DNA of 64,000 nt, taken from NCBI GenBank assembly GCA_002683405.1, contig NYTH01000030.1:33300-97299 (forward strand), in the 5' to 3' direction. Position numbers and translations under genes: made by a program. Every line of letters starts with the position of its first letter. Within the stretch, counting starts at the first letter, position 1. This DNA is from Salinisphaeraceae bacterium (GTDB lineage Bacteria > Pseudomonadota > Gammaproteobacteria > Nevskiales > Salinisphaeraceae). This document shows, piece after piece, positions 16,883-25,319 of this stretch. The notes below the pieces were generated by a model. That model did no database searches. It was not told the DNA's origin and saw only the letters and a list, made by a program, of their open reading frames with translations.

Positions 16883-17801
16883 ACCGTTGACCAGCCAGTT
16901 TCCGGCCGCGCGCCGCGTCGGCCGCCGCCACCGGCTTCTTGCCCGGCCACTGCAGGGTGCGCAGCGTCAGCGAGCCCTGCCCGCAGGCCACCACAATGCC
17001 GTCGTCGTCGGCGCTGATGATCTCGCCCGGCGCATGGCCTTCACGATCACGCCCCACCGCCGCCTGAAACAGCCGGATCGCCTTGCCGTCCAGCCGGGCG
17101 TGGCACACCGGCCAGGGGTTGAACGCCCGGATATCCCGGGCAATGGCGTCGGCATGGCGTGTCCAGTCGACCTGCGCCTCCTGCTTGGCAAGCCGGCGGG
17201 CATAGCAGGCCTGGTCATGATCCTGCGGCGTGTGGCTGACGCGGCCCCGCACCAGATCGCTGACCGTGGTGCGCAGCAGTCCGGCGCCCATTTCGGCCAG
17301 CCGGTCGTGCAGCTGTCCGGCGGTCATCGCCGGCGTGAGTTCGCAGGCCTGCTGCGCGAGCATGTCCCCCGTGTCCAGCCCCCGGTCCATCTGCATGATG
17401 GTGACACCGGTTTCCTGATCGCCGGCCTGTATGCAGCGGGCGATCGGCGCGGCCCCACGCCAGCGCGGCAACAGCGAGGCGTGTACGTTGATACAGCCAT
17501 ATTCGGGCAGTGACAGCACATCGGCCGGCAGCAGCAGCCCGTAGGCCACCACCACCATCAGATCCGGCGCCCACTGCGCCAGGGTATTCAGCGATTCGGT
17601 CTTCTTGAGGCTGAGTGGCTGATACACCGGCAGCCCGGACGCCAGAGCCGCGCCTTTCACCGGGGAGGGCCGCGGCTGGCGGCCGCGACCCGCGGGACGA
17701 TCCGGCTGGGTCAGCACGCCCACGACCTGGTGGTCGGATTCCAGCATCGCGCGCAGGCTGGGCACGGCAAATTCGGGCGTGCCCGCAAAGACAATCCGCA
17801 T
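16875..17801 (-). CDS. fmt: methionyl-tRNA formyltransferase
   Basis: The 308-residue enzyme formylates initiator Met-tRNA using 10-formyltetrahydrofolate. The N-terminal formyltransferase domain starts MRIVFAGTPEFA and contains the catalytic INVHASLLPRWRGAAPI segment and the GLDTGDM loop. The C-terminal OB-like domain spans about residues 205-308. It follows def by 47 bases, so formylation and deformylation functions are encoded together. Confidence 0.96.
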   Translation of the reverse strand: MRIVFAGTPEFAVPSLRAMLESDHQVVGVLTQPDRPAGRGRQPRPSPVKGAALASGLPVYQPLSLKKTESLNTLAQWAPDLMVVVAYGLLLPADVLSLPEYGCINVHASLLPRWRGAAPIARCIQAGDQETGVTIMQMDRGLDTGDMLAQQACELTPAMTAGQLHDRLAEMGAGLLRTTVSDLVRGRVSHTPQDHDQACYARRLAKQEAQVDWTRHADAIARDIRAFNPWPVCHARLDGKAIRLFQAAVGRDREGHAPGEIISADDDGIVVACGQGSLTLRTLQWPGKKPVAAADAARGRKLAGQRFE

Positions 17802-17848
17802 GAGCAGACTCCGTGTTCGGGTTCAGGGCAACCGGCCGGCGAGACGAT

Positions 17849-18358
17849 TCAGCTCTTGGCGGCCTGCCGCTCGGCCTTCTCCCGCTTGCGGCGGATACGC
17901 TCGCGCTTCAGGCGGGACAGCTTGTCGATATACAGCTCGCCGTCGAGATGGCCAATTTCGTGCTGGACACATTGCGCCAGCAGGCCGCTGGCCTCCATTT
18001 CATACGTTTCGCCGCGGCGATCCTGCGCCCGAAAACGCACCCATTCGTAGCGTTTGAGGCTATCGTAGTGGTCAGGCACCGACAGGCAGCCCTCGTCCAC
18101 GTCCACCAGCTCGCCGGTTTCGATAATTTCCGGATTAATCATGACGATGGGCGTGTTCTTGTCGTCCGAGCAGTCCATCACGGCGACCCGTCTGGCGACA
18201 CCGACCTGGGTTGCGGCCAGGCCGACGCCGGGGGCGTCATACATGGTCTCGAACAGGTCGTCGATGAATGTTTCCAGATCGCGGTCGATATTAGCTATAG
18301 GCTCGGCCTTTTCACGCAATCGCGGGTCGGGGAAATGCAGGATTTCTAGTATGGCCAT
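17849..18358 (-). CDS. def: peptide deformylase
   Basis: The 169-residue metalloenzyme removes the N-formyl group from nascent proteins. The three motifs are GVGLAATQ (44-51), EGCLS (89-93, metal ligand Cys91) and QHEIGH (132-137, ligands His133 and His137, catalytic Glu134). The usual HExDH is HEIGH here, so residue 136 is Gly; the metal ligands and the catalytic Glu are unaffected. A basic C-terminal tail (KRERIRRKREKAERQ) may contact the ribosome. It heads def-fmt-rsmB and is divergent from the LysM gene. Confidence 0.96.
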   Translation of the reverse strand: MAILEILHFPDPRLREKAEPIANIDRDLETFIDDLFETMYDAPGVGLAATQVGVARRVAVMDCSDDKNTPIVMINPEIIETGELVDVDEGCLSVPDHYDSLKRYEWVRFRAQDRRGETYEMEASGLLAQCVQHEIGHLDGELYIDKLSRLKRERIRRKREKAERQAAKS

Positions 18359-18454
18359 GACGGGTCGTACTGCTAGAGTTTGAGTCGGGGAGCAGGCACC
18401 GGATGACCGGCAGCGTGCGCGACAAGAAAGTTATCAAGGGGGCAGGTTTTACCC

Positions 18455-19615
18455 ATGAAGAAGTATAACGCGAGCCGGACCGGCACCGCCGGTCTGATCC
18501 TGTCTGTCGTGCTGATGGCGGGGTGCGCGACAACGTCGGATAACGAGGTCAAGCAGGGCGTGCTCACGCCCATACCCGAGGCCGACGCTTCTCCGGCCGC
18601 CAGCCGCGATAGCGGCATGCCGGACAACCGCCGGGCGCAGCGGCTGCCGCCTCGCGAGGGCGACGTGGAGCTTCGCGACGACGCGCCGCTGCGCTATGTC
18701 GTGAAGAAGGGCGACACCCTGTGGGATATTTCCCAGCAGTTCCTCAAGCGCGCCTGGTACTGGCCCGAGCTGTGGTACGTGAATCCCGATATCCCCAACC
18801 CCCACCTGATCTACCCGGGCGACGTTCTGCATCTGGTCTATACCGATGGTCGGCCACAGCTGCGCCGCGTGTCCGGCAGCGCGCGACTGTCACCGCGGGT
18901 TCGCACCCTGCCCGTCGACGAGGCCATCTCCACGATTCCGCTCGACGCGATCCGGCAGTTCCTCAATGGCCCTCGCCTGGTCACGGAAGAGCAGTTGCAG
19001 CAGGCGCCGTACGTGGTCCAGTTTGTCGACGATCATCTGGTGGGCGGCGCCGGTAATCAGACCTATGTGCGGCGGGCCAAGCAGGCCAACGGCGACAACT
19101 ACGCCCTGGTGCGACCCGGCGAGGAGTATGTGGACCCGGATTCCGGCGACGTGCTCGGCATCGAGGCGTTGCCGATCGGCGCCGTGGAAATCCAGGAATT
19201 CCGCGACATTTCAACGGCCGTCATCACGCGCAGCTTTCGCGAAGCCCTGATCGGCGACCGCCTGCTGCCGCTCGAAGACGAGGCGCTGGCCGCCAATTTC
19301 TATCCCAGGGCGCCGGACGTCCCCGTGGATGCGACCATCATCTCGGTGTATGGCGGCGTCTCGCAGATCGGGCAATACCAGATTGTTGCGCTCAACCGCG
19401 GCGGCCAACAGGGGCTCGAGCGCGGCCACGTGCTGGATGTGTTCCAGTCCGGCCGGGCTGCTCGCGATCCCGTCACGGGGGAAAAACTCATCCTCCCGCC
19501 GCTCAAGGCCGGCACGCTGATCGTGTTCAAGGTCGAGGACCGCATTGCCTACGGGCTGGTGATGCGCGCGACACGCGCCATCCACGTGCTCGACGGGGCC
19601 GGCAACCCGGAATAA
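18455..19615 (+). CDS. LysM-domain lipoprotein
   Basis: The 386-residue product has a lipoprotein signal with lipobox LMAGC (Cys24). A LysM peptidoglycan-binding domain follows (LRYVVKKGDTLWDISQQFL... to PGDVLHLVY, about residues 76-128), then a large C-terminal region without a recognised enzyme motif. LysM binds N-acetylglucosamine polymers, so the protein probably sits at the envelope. It is divergent from def, and dprA lies 88 bases downstream, a gene order widely conserved in this class. Confidence 0.9.
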   Translation: MKKYNASRTGTAGLILSVVLMAGCATTSDNEVKQGVLTPIPEADASPAASRDSGMPDNRRAQRLPPREGDVELRDDAPLRYVVKKGDTLWDISQQFLKRAWYWPELWYVNPDIPNPHLIYPGDVLHLVYTDGRPQLRRVSGSARLSPRVRTLPVDEAISTIPLDAIRQFLNGPRLVTEEQLQQAPYVVQFVDDHLVGGAGNQTYVRRAKQANGDNYALVRPGEEYVDPDSGDVLGIEALPIGAVEIQEFRDISTAVITRSFREALIGDRLLPLEDEALAANFYPRAPDVPVDATIISVYGGVSQIGQYQIVALNRGGQQGLERGHVLDVFQSGRAARDPVTGEKLILPPLKAGTLIVFKVEDRIAYGLVMRATRAIHVLDGAGNPE

Positions 19616-19703
19616 GACCGTTACCGCAGCCGACTTCGCACCACCGGACGCCGAACGCCAGCGGGCCTGGCTGACACTGGCTCGCGCGCCGGGCGTCGGC
19701 GCC

Positions 19704-20765
19704 GTGCAGGTTGCCCGGTTGCTGGACGCCTGCCCGGATATCCGCCAGGCGCTTCGCCCCGGACAGCCTGCCCGACAGGGTCTGGGCCGGCCGGCGCTGG
19801 ACTGGCTCGCCCGACCGGACGAGGCCCTGCTGGATGCCGATCAGGCCTGGCTGGGCCAGTCGGGCCATCATCTGCTTACCCCGGATCATCCGGCCTATCC
19901 CGCCAGCCTCCGGGATCTGAGCGCACCGCCGCCCTGGCTCTATGCGCGGGGCGATCTGGACCTGCTTGGCCCACCCGGCCTGGCGATCGTGGGCAGCCGC
20001 AATCCCACGCCGGCAGGTCGCGGCACTGCCCGCGAGTTCGCCGCGGAACTGGCGGCCGCCGGCCTGGTGATCGTGTCGGGCCTGGCCAGCGGGGTGGACG
20101 CGGCGGCCCACGAAGGCGCGCTCGATGTGCAGGGCATGACCATCGCGGTCTGCGGCACCGGGCTGGACCGCATTTATCCTGCCCGCAATCGCGAGCTGGG
20201 TCTGCGGATCGCCGAACAAGGGCTGCTGCTCTCGCAGTTCAATCTGGGGACACCGGCGCGGCCCGGTCACTTCCCCCAGCGCAATCGCGTCATCGCCGGT
20301 TTGACGCTGGGAACACTGGTGGTCGAAGCCGCCCGGCAGAGCGGCTCACTCATAACCGCACGGCTTGCGGCCGAAACGGGCCGGGACGTATTCGCCATCC
20401 CCGGGTCGGTGCACAACCCGCTCGCCCGGGGCTGCCACCGGCTGATCCGGGACGGAGCCAAACTGGTGGAGCAGGCCGCCGACGTGATCGAGGAAATTGC
20501 GCCCCGTCTGATCGTCCCCCAGCCCGCGACCAAGCCGCCGACAGACGGGCCACAGGAGGGCGCTCAGGAGCTTGATGAGGAATATCAAATGCTTCTGAAG
20601 GCCGTGGGTTTCGAGCCTACCCCGGTCGATCAGATCGTGGCCGAGTCCGGATTGACCGCGGCAGCCGTATCCTCCATGCTCCTCGTGCTGGAACTGGAAG
20701 ACCATGTGTCCCCCGCCCCGGGCGGTGGCTACATGCGCACGAGACCGCCCCAGAACGTCTCCTAG
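19704..20765 (+). CDS. dprA: DNA-processing protein DprA (Smf)
   Basis: DprA loads RecA on incoming single-stranded DNA during natural transformation. The Rossmann-like core shows LAIVGSRNPTPAGR, VSGLASGVDAAAHEGAL, CGTGLDRIYP and FPQRNRVIAGL, with a C-terminal winged-helix (TPVDQIVAESGLTAAAVSSMLLVLELED). GTG 19704 is the first ATG, GTG or TTG after the in-frame stop at 19560. Homology-like sequence (WLTLARAPGVGAVQVARLL) begins about 12 codons earlier, so the true start may be a rare codon such as CTG 19671. From GTG the product is 353 residues. Confidence 0.9.
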   Translation: MQVARLLDACPDIRQALRPGQPARQGLGRPALDWLARPDEALLDADQAWLGQSGHHLLTPDHPAYPASLRDLSAPPPWLYARGDLDLLGPPGLAIVGSRNPTPAGRGTAREFAAELAAAGLVIVSGLASGVDAAAHEGALDVQGMTIAVCGTGLDRIYPARNRELGLRIAEQGLLLSQFNLGTPARPGHFPQRNRVIAGLTLGTLVVEAARQSGSLITARLAAETGRDVFAIPGSVHNPLARGCHRLIRDGAKLVEQAADVIEEIAPRLIVPQPATKPPTDGPQEGAQELDEEYQMLLKAVGFEPTPVDQIVAESGLTAAAVSSMLLVLELEDHVSPAPGGGYMRTRPPQNVS

Positions 20766-20802
20766 CCAGGCGGGCGGCTTTTTCTGAATCAGGCTCAAGC
20801 AC

Positions 20803-21279
20803 ATGAACGAAAATCTGCTGGACGTCCTGCTGTACCTGTTCGAGCACTACCCCATGGCCGAACTGCGTGACGACGGCGCCCTGCGTGACGATCTGGACGA
20901 GGCCGGCTTTCTGCCCGAGGAAGTCGACGATGCCTTTGCCTGGCTCCGGGACACCACGCCGGCCCGCCAGCAGCTGATCAGCGAGCCAGGCAACAACAGC
21001 CTGCGCCTGTACAGCGAGCACGAAAGCGAACGTCTGTCGCCCGAATGCCGCGGCTACCTCCAGGAACTTCAGCATCACGGCATCCTCAATGGCGCCATTC
21101 GCGAGATCGTCATTGACCGGCTGCTCGCGCTGGCCGACGAGAGCCTGGACTCCGACCCGATTGACGTTGAGCGGCTGAAGTGGGTCGTGATGATGGTGCT
21201 CTCCAACCAGTCCGATGACGCAGCCTACGTGCGGATGGAAGCCAGGCTGCAGATCGAGGACGGCGCGGCCGCGCACTAG
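20803..21279 (+). CDS. smg: Smg family protein (DUF494)
   Basis: This 158-residue acidic protein matches the Smg family over its length, with MNENLLDVLLYLFEHY at the start and LDSDPIDVERLKWVVMMVLSNQ near the C-terminus. Smg is a conserved gammaproteobacterial protein next to dprA; its molecular role is not established. The stop codon lies inside a repeat-like hairpin (see 21271-21312). Confidence 0.9.
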   Translation: MNENLLDVLLYLFEHYPMAELRDDGALRDDLDEAGFLPEEVDDAFAWLRDTTPARQQLISEPGNNSLRLYSEHESERLSPECRGYLQELQHHGILNGAIREIVIDRLLALADESLDSDPIDVERLKWVVMMVLSNQSDDAAYVRMEARLQIEDGAAAH

Positions 21280-21312
21280 TGTAGTGCGCCACCCGCCGCT
21301 TCGAGTGGCGCA
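21271..21312 (+). other. two overlapping, mutually exclusive hairpins at the smg stop
   Basis: GCGCACTA (21271-21278) pairs with TAGTGCGC (21282-21289). TGCGCCAC (21285-21292) pairs with GTGGCGCA (21305-21312). The two stems share bases 21285-21289, so only one can form at a time. The first stem includes the smg stop codon. There is no T-run. Confidence 0.45.
21276..21292 (+). repeat. short repeat abutting the smg stop codon
   Basis: CTAGTGTAGTGCGCCAC here recurs with one change (T for C) at 63924-63940, where it also supplies the stop codon of acyP. The gap 21280-21500 to topA otherwise holds only the hairpin at 21418-21440 and a possible promoter. Confidence 0.5.
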
Positions 21313-21417
21313 GCCGGCAGCCCGACCTCATATGGCCAGCCGCCAAATCCCTGTGCTACCGTTCGCGGCCTCTTGCGGGGCCGGCGCTGACATACCGGCA
21401 TGATCAAGGGACGGTGA

Positions 21418-21440
21418 CTTCTGCCGATACGTGGCAGAAG
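21418..21440. promoter_or_regulatory. inverted repeat upstream of topA
   Basis: CTTCTGCC (21418-21425) and GGCAGAAG (21433-21440) form a perfect 8-bp inverted repeat with a 7-base centre, about 40 bases before a TATATG (21483-21488) that may be the topA -10 element. It could be an operator or a hairpin. If the -10 is right, transcription would start within a few bases of the topA ATG. Confidence 0.35.
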
Positions 21441-21500
21441 GGTTCACGCCATCTCGTCTCCCGCCATCTCCGGTCGCAACGCTATATGCTGCTCAACTAG

Positions 21501-23825
21501 ATGACCCAGAATCTCGTCATAGTCGAATCGCCCGCCAAGGCCAAGACCATCGAGAAGTACCTCGGCAAGGACTTTCAGGTGCTGGCGTCTTATGGCCACG
21601 TGCGTGACCTGGTGCCCAAGGAAGGCGCGGTGGATACCGAGCACGACTTCGCGATGCGCTATGACGTGATCGACCGCAACGCCAAGCACGTCGACAAGAT
21701 TGCCAGGTCGCTGAAGAAATCCGACGCGCTCTATCTGGCCACTGACCCGGACCGCGAAGGCGAAGCCATTGCCTGGCATCTGCTCGAGCTGCTGCGGGAA
21801 AAGGGCCTGACCGAGGGCAAGGACGTGCGCCGCGTGGTCTTTCACGAAATCACGAAGACCGCCGTCAATGACGCCATCGCCAACCCGCGCACGGTGTCCG
21901 ACGCCCTGGTCAACGCCCAGCAGGCCCGCCGCGCGCTGGATTACCTGGTGGGCTTCAATCTGTCCCCCATGCTCTGGCGCAAGGTCCAGCGCGGCCTGTC
22001 CGCCGGTCGTGTGCAGAGCCCGGCTCTTCGCCTGATCTGCGAGCGCGACGCCGAAATCGAGGCCTTCGTGCCCGAGGAGTACTGGAAGATCGAGGCCCGC
22101 GCCCGCAAGGACGACGAGGCCGAAGAGAAAACCTTCGGCGCCCGCCTTTACGAATTCGAAGGCGAAAAGGTCGAGCAGTTCACGGTTACGGAAGCCGGCC
22201 GCGCCGAGGCCGTCGAAAAGGCGCTGCGTGACGCGGCCAACGGCAAGCTGAAGGTCGCCAAGGTCGACCGCAAGCAGCGCCGCCGCAACCCGGCGCCGCC
22301 GTTCACCACCTCCACGCTGCAGCAGGACGCCTCGCGCAAGCTCGGATTCACCGCCACCCGCACCATGCGCACGGCGCAGCAGCTGTATGAAGGTATCGAC
22401 ATCGGCGGCGAAACCGTTGGCCTGATTACCTATATGCGGACCGACTCGGTGACCCTGGCGGCCGATGCCGTACGCGAAATTCGCGAAACCATCGAAAGCC
22501 GCTACGGCAAGAAGTCGCTGCCCGACGACGCCCGCAGCTTCAAGGCCAAGTCCAAGAATGCCCAGGAGGCCCATGAGGCCATCCGCCCGTCCGCCTGCGC
22601 CCGCACGCCGGACGAGATGAAGAAAAATCTGTCCAGCGACCAGGCGCGCCTGTACGAACTGATATGGCAGCGCACCATGGCCTGCCAGATGATGCACGCC
22701 CTGTTCGACACGGTGTCCGCCGATCTGGCCGCCGGCCCGCACCTGTTCCGCGCCAGCGGCTCGACGCTGAAGGAACCCGGCTTTCTGGCCGTGTATCAGG
22801 AAGGCCGCGACGAAAAGGAAGACCCGGACGCCGACAAGCGTCTGCCGCAGCTTGATGAAGGCGAACTGCTGAATCTGGAAGACATCATCACCACCCAGCA
22901 CTTCACCGAGCCGCCGCCGCGCTTTACCGAGGCCAGCCTGGTCAAGACGCTGGAGGAATACGATATCGGCCGGCCGTCGACCTACGCGTCGATCATCTCC
23001 ACGCTGCAGGACCGCGAATACGTGGACATGGACGGCCGCAGCTTCATGCCTACCCCGCTGGGCAAGATCGTCAACAAGTTCCTCACCGAGCACTTCACCC
23101 GCTACGTGGACTACGAGTTCACCGCGAAGCTCGAAGACGATCTGGACGCCATCTCCCGCGGCGAAAGCGAATGGCGCCCTCTGCTGGCCGATTTCTGGAA
23201 GCGTTTTTCCGAGCAGCTTGAAGCCAAGCAGGACCTGTCCCGTGAGGAAGTGGCTCAGGCCCGCGAACTGGGTACCGACCCGGAAACCGGCAAGCCGGTC
23301 ATCGTGCGCCTCGGCCGCTATGGACCGTTCGTACAGATCGGCAGCAAGGACGACGAAGAAAAGCCGAAATTTGCCGGCCTGCGCCCGCATCAGGACATGG
23401 ACAAGATCACCCTCGACGAGGCCATGGTGCTGTTTACGCTGCCGCGCGAGCTGGGCGAAACCCCCGAGGGTGAGGAAGTGCAGGCCAATGTCGGACGCTT
23501 CGGCCCTTATGTGCGCTACGGCAAGAAATTCGCCTCCCTCAAGGAAGATGACCCCTATACCATCACGCTGGAGCGCGCGCTGGAAGTCATTGCCGAGAAG
23601 AAGGAAGCCGACGCCAAGAAGCTCATCAAGACCTGGGACGACAGCAAGGTCAAGGTGCAGCATGGCCCTTACGGCCCGTACATCACGGACGGCAAGAAGA
23701 ACGCCCGCGTGCCCAAGGACGCCGAGCCCGAAAAGCTGACTCTCGAGGAATGCGAGGAACTGCTGGCCAAGGCGCCCGCCCGCAAGCCGCGCAAGCGCCG
23801 CAAGAAGGCGGCCGCGAAGTCCTGA
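21501..23825 (+). CDS. topA: DNA topoisomerase I
   Basis: The 774-residue type IA topoisomerase relaxes negative supercoils. The Toprim domain starts LVIVESPAKAKTIEKYLG and contains DPDREGEAIAWH, and the active-site tyrosine is Tyr311 in GLITYMRTDS. The C-terminus has repeated topoisomerase C-terminal units (LGRYGPFVQIG, VGRFGPYVRYG, HGPYGPYITDG) and a Lys/Arg/Ala tail. It lacks the Cys4 zinc fingers present in the E. coli enzyme and is about 90 residues shorter. No Shine-Dalgarno sequence is visible before ATG 21501. It is followed 7 bases later by tsaC. Confidence 0.96.
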   Translation: MTQNLVIVESPAKAKTIEKYLGKDFQVLASYGHVRDLVPKEGAVDTEHDFAMRYDVIDRNAKHVDKIARSLKKSDALYLATDPDREGEAIAWHLLELLREKGLTEGKDVRRVVFHEITKTAVNDAIANPRTVSDALVNAQQARRALDYLVGFNLSPMLWRKVQRGLSAGRVQSPALRLICERDAEIEAFVPEEYWKIEARARKDDEAEEKTFGARLYEFEGEKVEQFTVTEAGRAEAVEKALRDAANGKLKVAKVDRKQRRRNPAPPFTTSTLQQDASRKLGFTATRTMRTAQQLYEGIDIGGETVGLITYMRTDSVTLAADAVREIRETIESRYGKKSLPDDARSFKAKSKNAQEAHEAIRPSACARTPDEMKKNLSSDQARLYELIWQRTMACQMMHALFDTVSADLAAGPHLFRASGSTLKEPGFLAVYQEGRDEKEDPDADKRLPQLDEGELLNLEDIITTQHFTEPPPRFTEASLVKTLEEYDIGRPSTYASIISTLQDREYVDMDGRSFMPTPLGKIVNKFLTEHFTRYVDYEFTAKLEDDLDAISRGESEWRPLLADFWKRFSEQLEAKQDLSREEVAQARELGTDPETGKPVIVRLGRYGPFVQIGSKDDEEKPKFAGLRPHQDMDKITLDEAMVLFTLPRELGETPEGEEVQANVGRFGPYVRYGKKFASLKEDDPYTITLERALEVIAEKKEADAKKLIKTWDDSKVKVQHGPYGPYITDGKKNARVPKDAEPEKLTLEECEELLAKAPARKPRKRRKKAAAKS

Positions 23826-23832
23826 CGCGACC

Positions 23833-24393
23833 GTGACGCCGCACGCCCTGCGCGCTGCCGCCCGCTGCCTGCGCCGGGGCGGACTGGTGTTGCTGCCCAC
23901 CGAGGGCGTCTGGGGGCTGTCCTGCGACCCATTGAATCCGCACGCCGTGTGGCGCCTGCTGAGCGCCAAGCGTCGCCCCCTTCACAAGGGGCTGATTCTC
24001 ACGGCCGCGCAAACATCACAACTCGCGCCCTTCGTGGCCGATACGCCGGACGGTCGCAAGGCCTTTTCCACGGCAGAGCAGGACTGGCCCGGACCAATCA
24101 CCTGGGTGTGCCCGGCGCGCGCCGAAACGCCTTACTGGCTGACCGGCGGCCAGCGCGGCATCGCGCTGCGCGTCACGGCCCATCCGGTGCTAGCGGCGCT
24201 GAGTGAGGCCTTTGGAAGCGCGCTGGTATCCACCAGCGCCAACCGCGCCGGCCGTCCGGCGGCGCTCAGAAGCTGGCAGGCCCGCCAGCAGCTCGGGACA
24301 GCCATCGAGGCAGTGCTGCCCGGCCAGCTGACCCGTCCGGGCCGTCCGTCCACCATTCGTTCCGCTTTTGACCAACGGATTCTGCGCGCATGA
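23833..24393 (+). CDS. tsaC: threonylcarbamoyl-AMP synthase (YrdC/RimN type)
   Basis: The 186-residue YrdC-domain protein makes L-threonylcarbamoyl-AMP from Thr, bicarbonate and ATP for the t6A37 modification of ANN-decoding tRNAs. [16 protein letters not shown], the [13 protein letters not shown] strip and the [10 protein letters not shown] loop are family marks. The length matches the short TsaC form without the extra Sua5 domain. The start is GTG 23833. It overlaps hemF by 4 bases, and the topA-tsaC-hemF order is common. Confidence 0.93.
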   Translation: MTPHALRAAARCLRRGGLVLLPTEGVWGLSCDPLNPHAVWRLLSAKRRPLHKGLILTAAQTSQLAPFVADTPDGRKAFSTAEQDWPGPITWVCPARAETPYWLTGGQRGIALRVTAHPVLAALSEAFGSALVSTSANRAGRPAALRSWQARQQLGTAIEAVLPGQLTRPGRPSTIRSAFDQRILRA

Positions 24394-25301
24394 GCCGCTC
24401 GCCCGATTTCCCGGCCGTGCTGGCCTATCTGCAGGGTTTCCAGAACGAGCTGTCACGGGCCTTCGAGGCCTTCGAACCCGATGCCCGCTTTCGGCAGGAC
24501 GCCTGGACCCGCGAGGACGGTGGCTACGGCGACAGCCGCGTGCTGGCCGGCGGGCAGATCTTCGAGCGTGCCGGCGTCAATCTGTCGCATATCCGCGGCG
24601 ATGCGCTGCCGGCCTCCGCATCGGCGCGACGGCCGGAACTCGCTGGCCGCAGCTACGAGGTGGCGGGCGTGTCGGTGGTCACCCATCCGCTGAATCCGCA
24701 CGTGCCGACCTCGCACTGCAACCTGCGTTTCTTCATTGCCCGAGAGCCCGGCTCGGCGCCGGTCTGGTGGTTTGGCGGCGGATTCGATCTCACGCCGTTC
24801 TATCCCGTCATGGAGGACGTCACCGCCTGGCATCGGGCGGCCCGCGACGCCTGCACGCCGTTCGGCGCGGATGTCTACCCGCGCTACAAGCAGTGGTGTG
24901 ACGAATACTTTCATCTACCTCACCGCAACGAGGCCCGCGGCGTGGGCGGCCTGTTCTTCGATGACCTCGACGAATGGCCTTTCGAGCAGTGTTTCGATTT
25001 CGCGCAGCGCGTCGGCCGGGCCTACCTGGACGCCTACCGCGACATCGTCAGCCGGCGCCACGAGAGCGAGTGGACCGAGCGGCAGCGCCAGTTCCAGCTC
25101 TACCGGCGCGGGCGCTACGTGGAATTCAACCTGGTATACGACCGCGGCACGCTGTTCGGCCTGCAGTCACGCGGGCGGACAGAGTCGATTCTCATGTCCA
25201 TGCCGCCGCTCGCGGCCTGGGAGTACGACTGGTCGCCCGAGCCCGGCTCCGAGGAAGCCCGGCTGTACGAAACATACCTGGCGCCGCGCGACTGGATCTG
25301 A
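24390..25301 (+). CDS. hemF: oxygen-dependent coproporphyrinogen III oxidase
   Basis: The 303-residue enzyme decarboxylates coproporphyrinogen III to protoporphyrinogen IX in haem synthesis, using O2. Conserved stretches include [64 protein letters not shown] and [14 protein letters not shown]. The length equals that of E. coli HemF. It is the last gene of the topA-tsaC-hemF unit and is convergent with the lipoprotein gene 18 bases away. Confidence 0.96.
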   Translation: MSRSPDFPAVLAYLQGFQNELSRAFEAFEPDARFRQDAWTREDGGYGDSRVLAGGQIFERAGVNLSHIRGDALPASASARRPELAGRSYEVAGVSVVTHPLNPHVPTSHCNLRFFIAREPGSAPVWWFGGGFDLTPFYPVMEDVTAWHRAARDACTPFGADVYPRYKQWCDEYFHLPHRNEARGVGGLFFDDLDEWPFEQCFDFAQRVGRAYLDAYRDIVSRRHESEWTERQRQFQLYRRGRYVEFNLVYDRGTLFGLQSRGRTESILMSMPPLAAWEYDWSPEPGSEEARLYETYLAPRDWI

Positions 25302-25319
25302 CGGCTGCCCCGCGGGGGC

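Noticed and set aside
21444..23969. An 841-codon open frame on the minus strand across topA
   Set aside because: It is the antisense shadow of topA in high-GC DNA. The plus strand has all topoisomerase motifs, and the minus frame has no domain.
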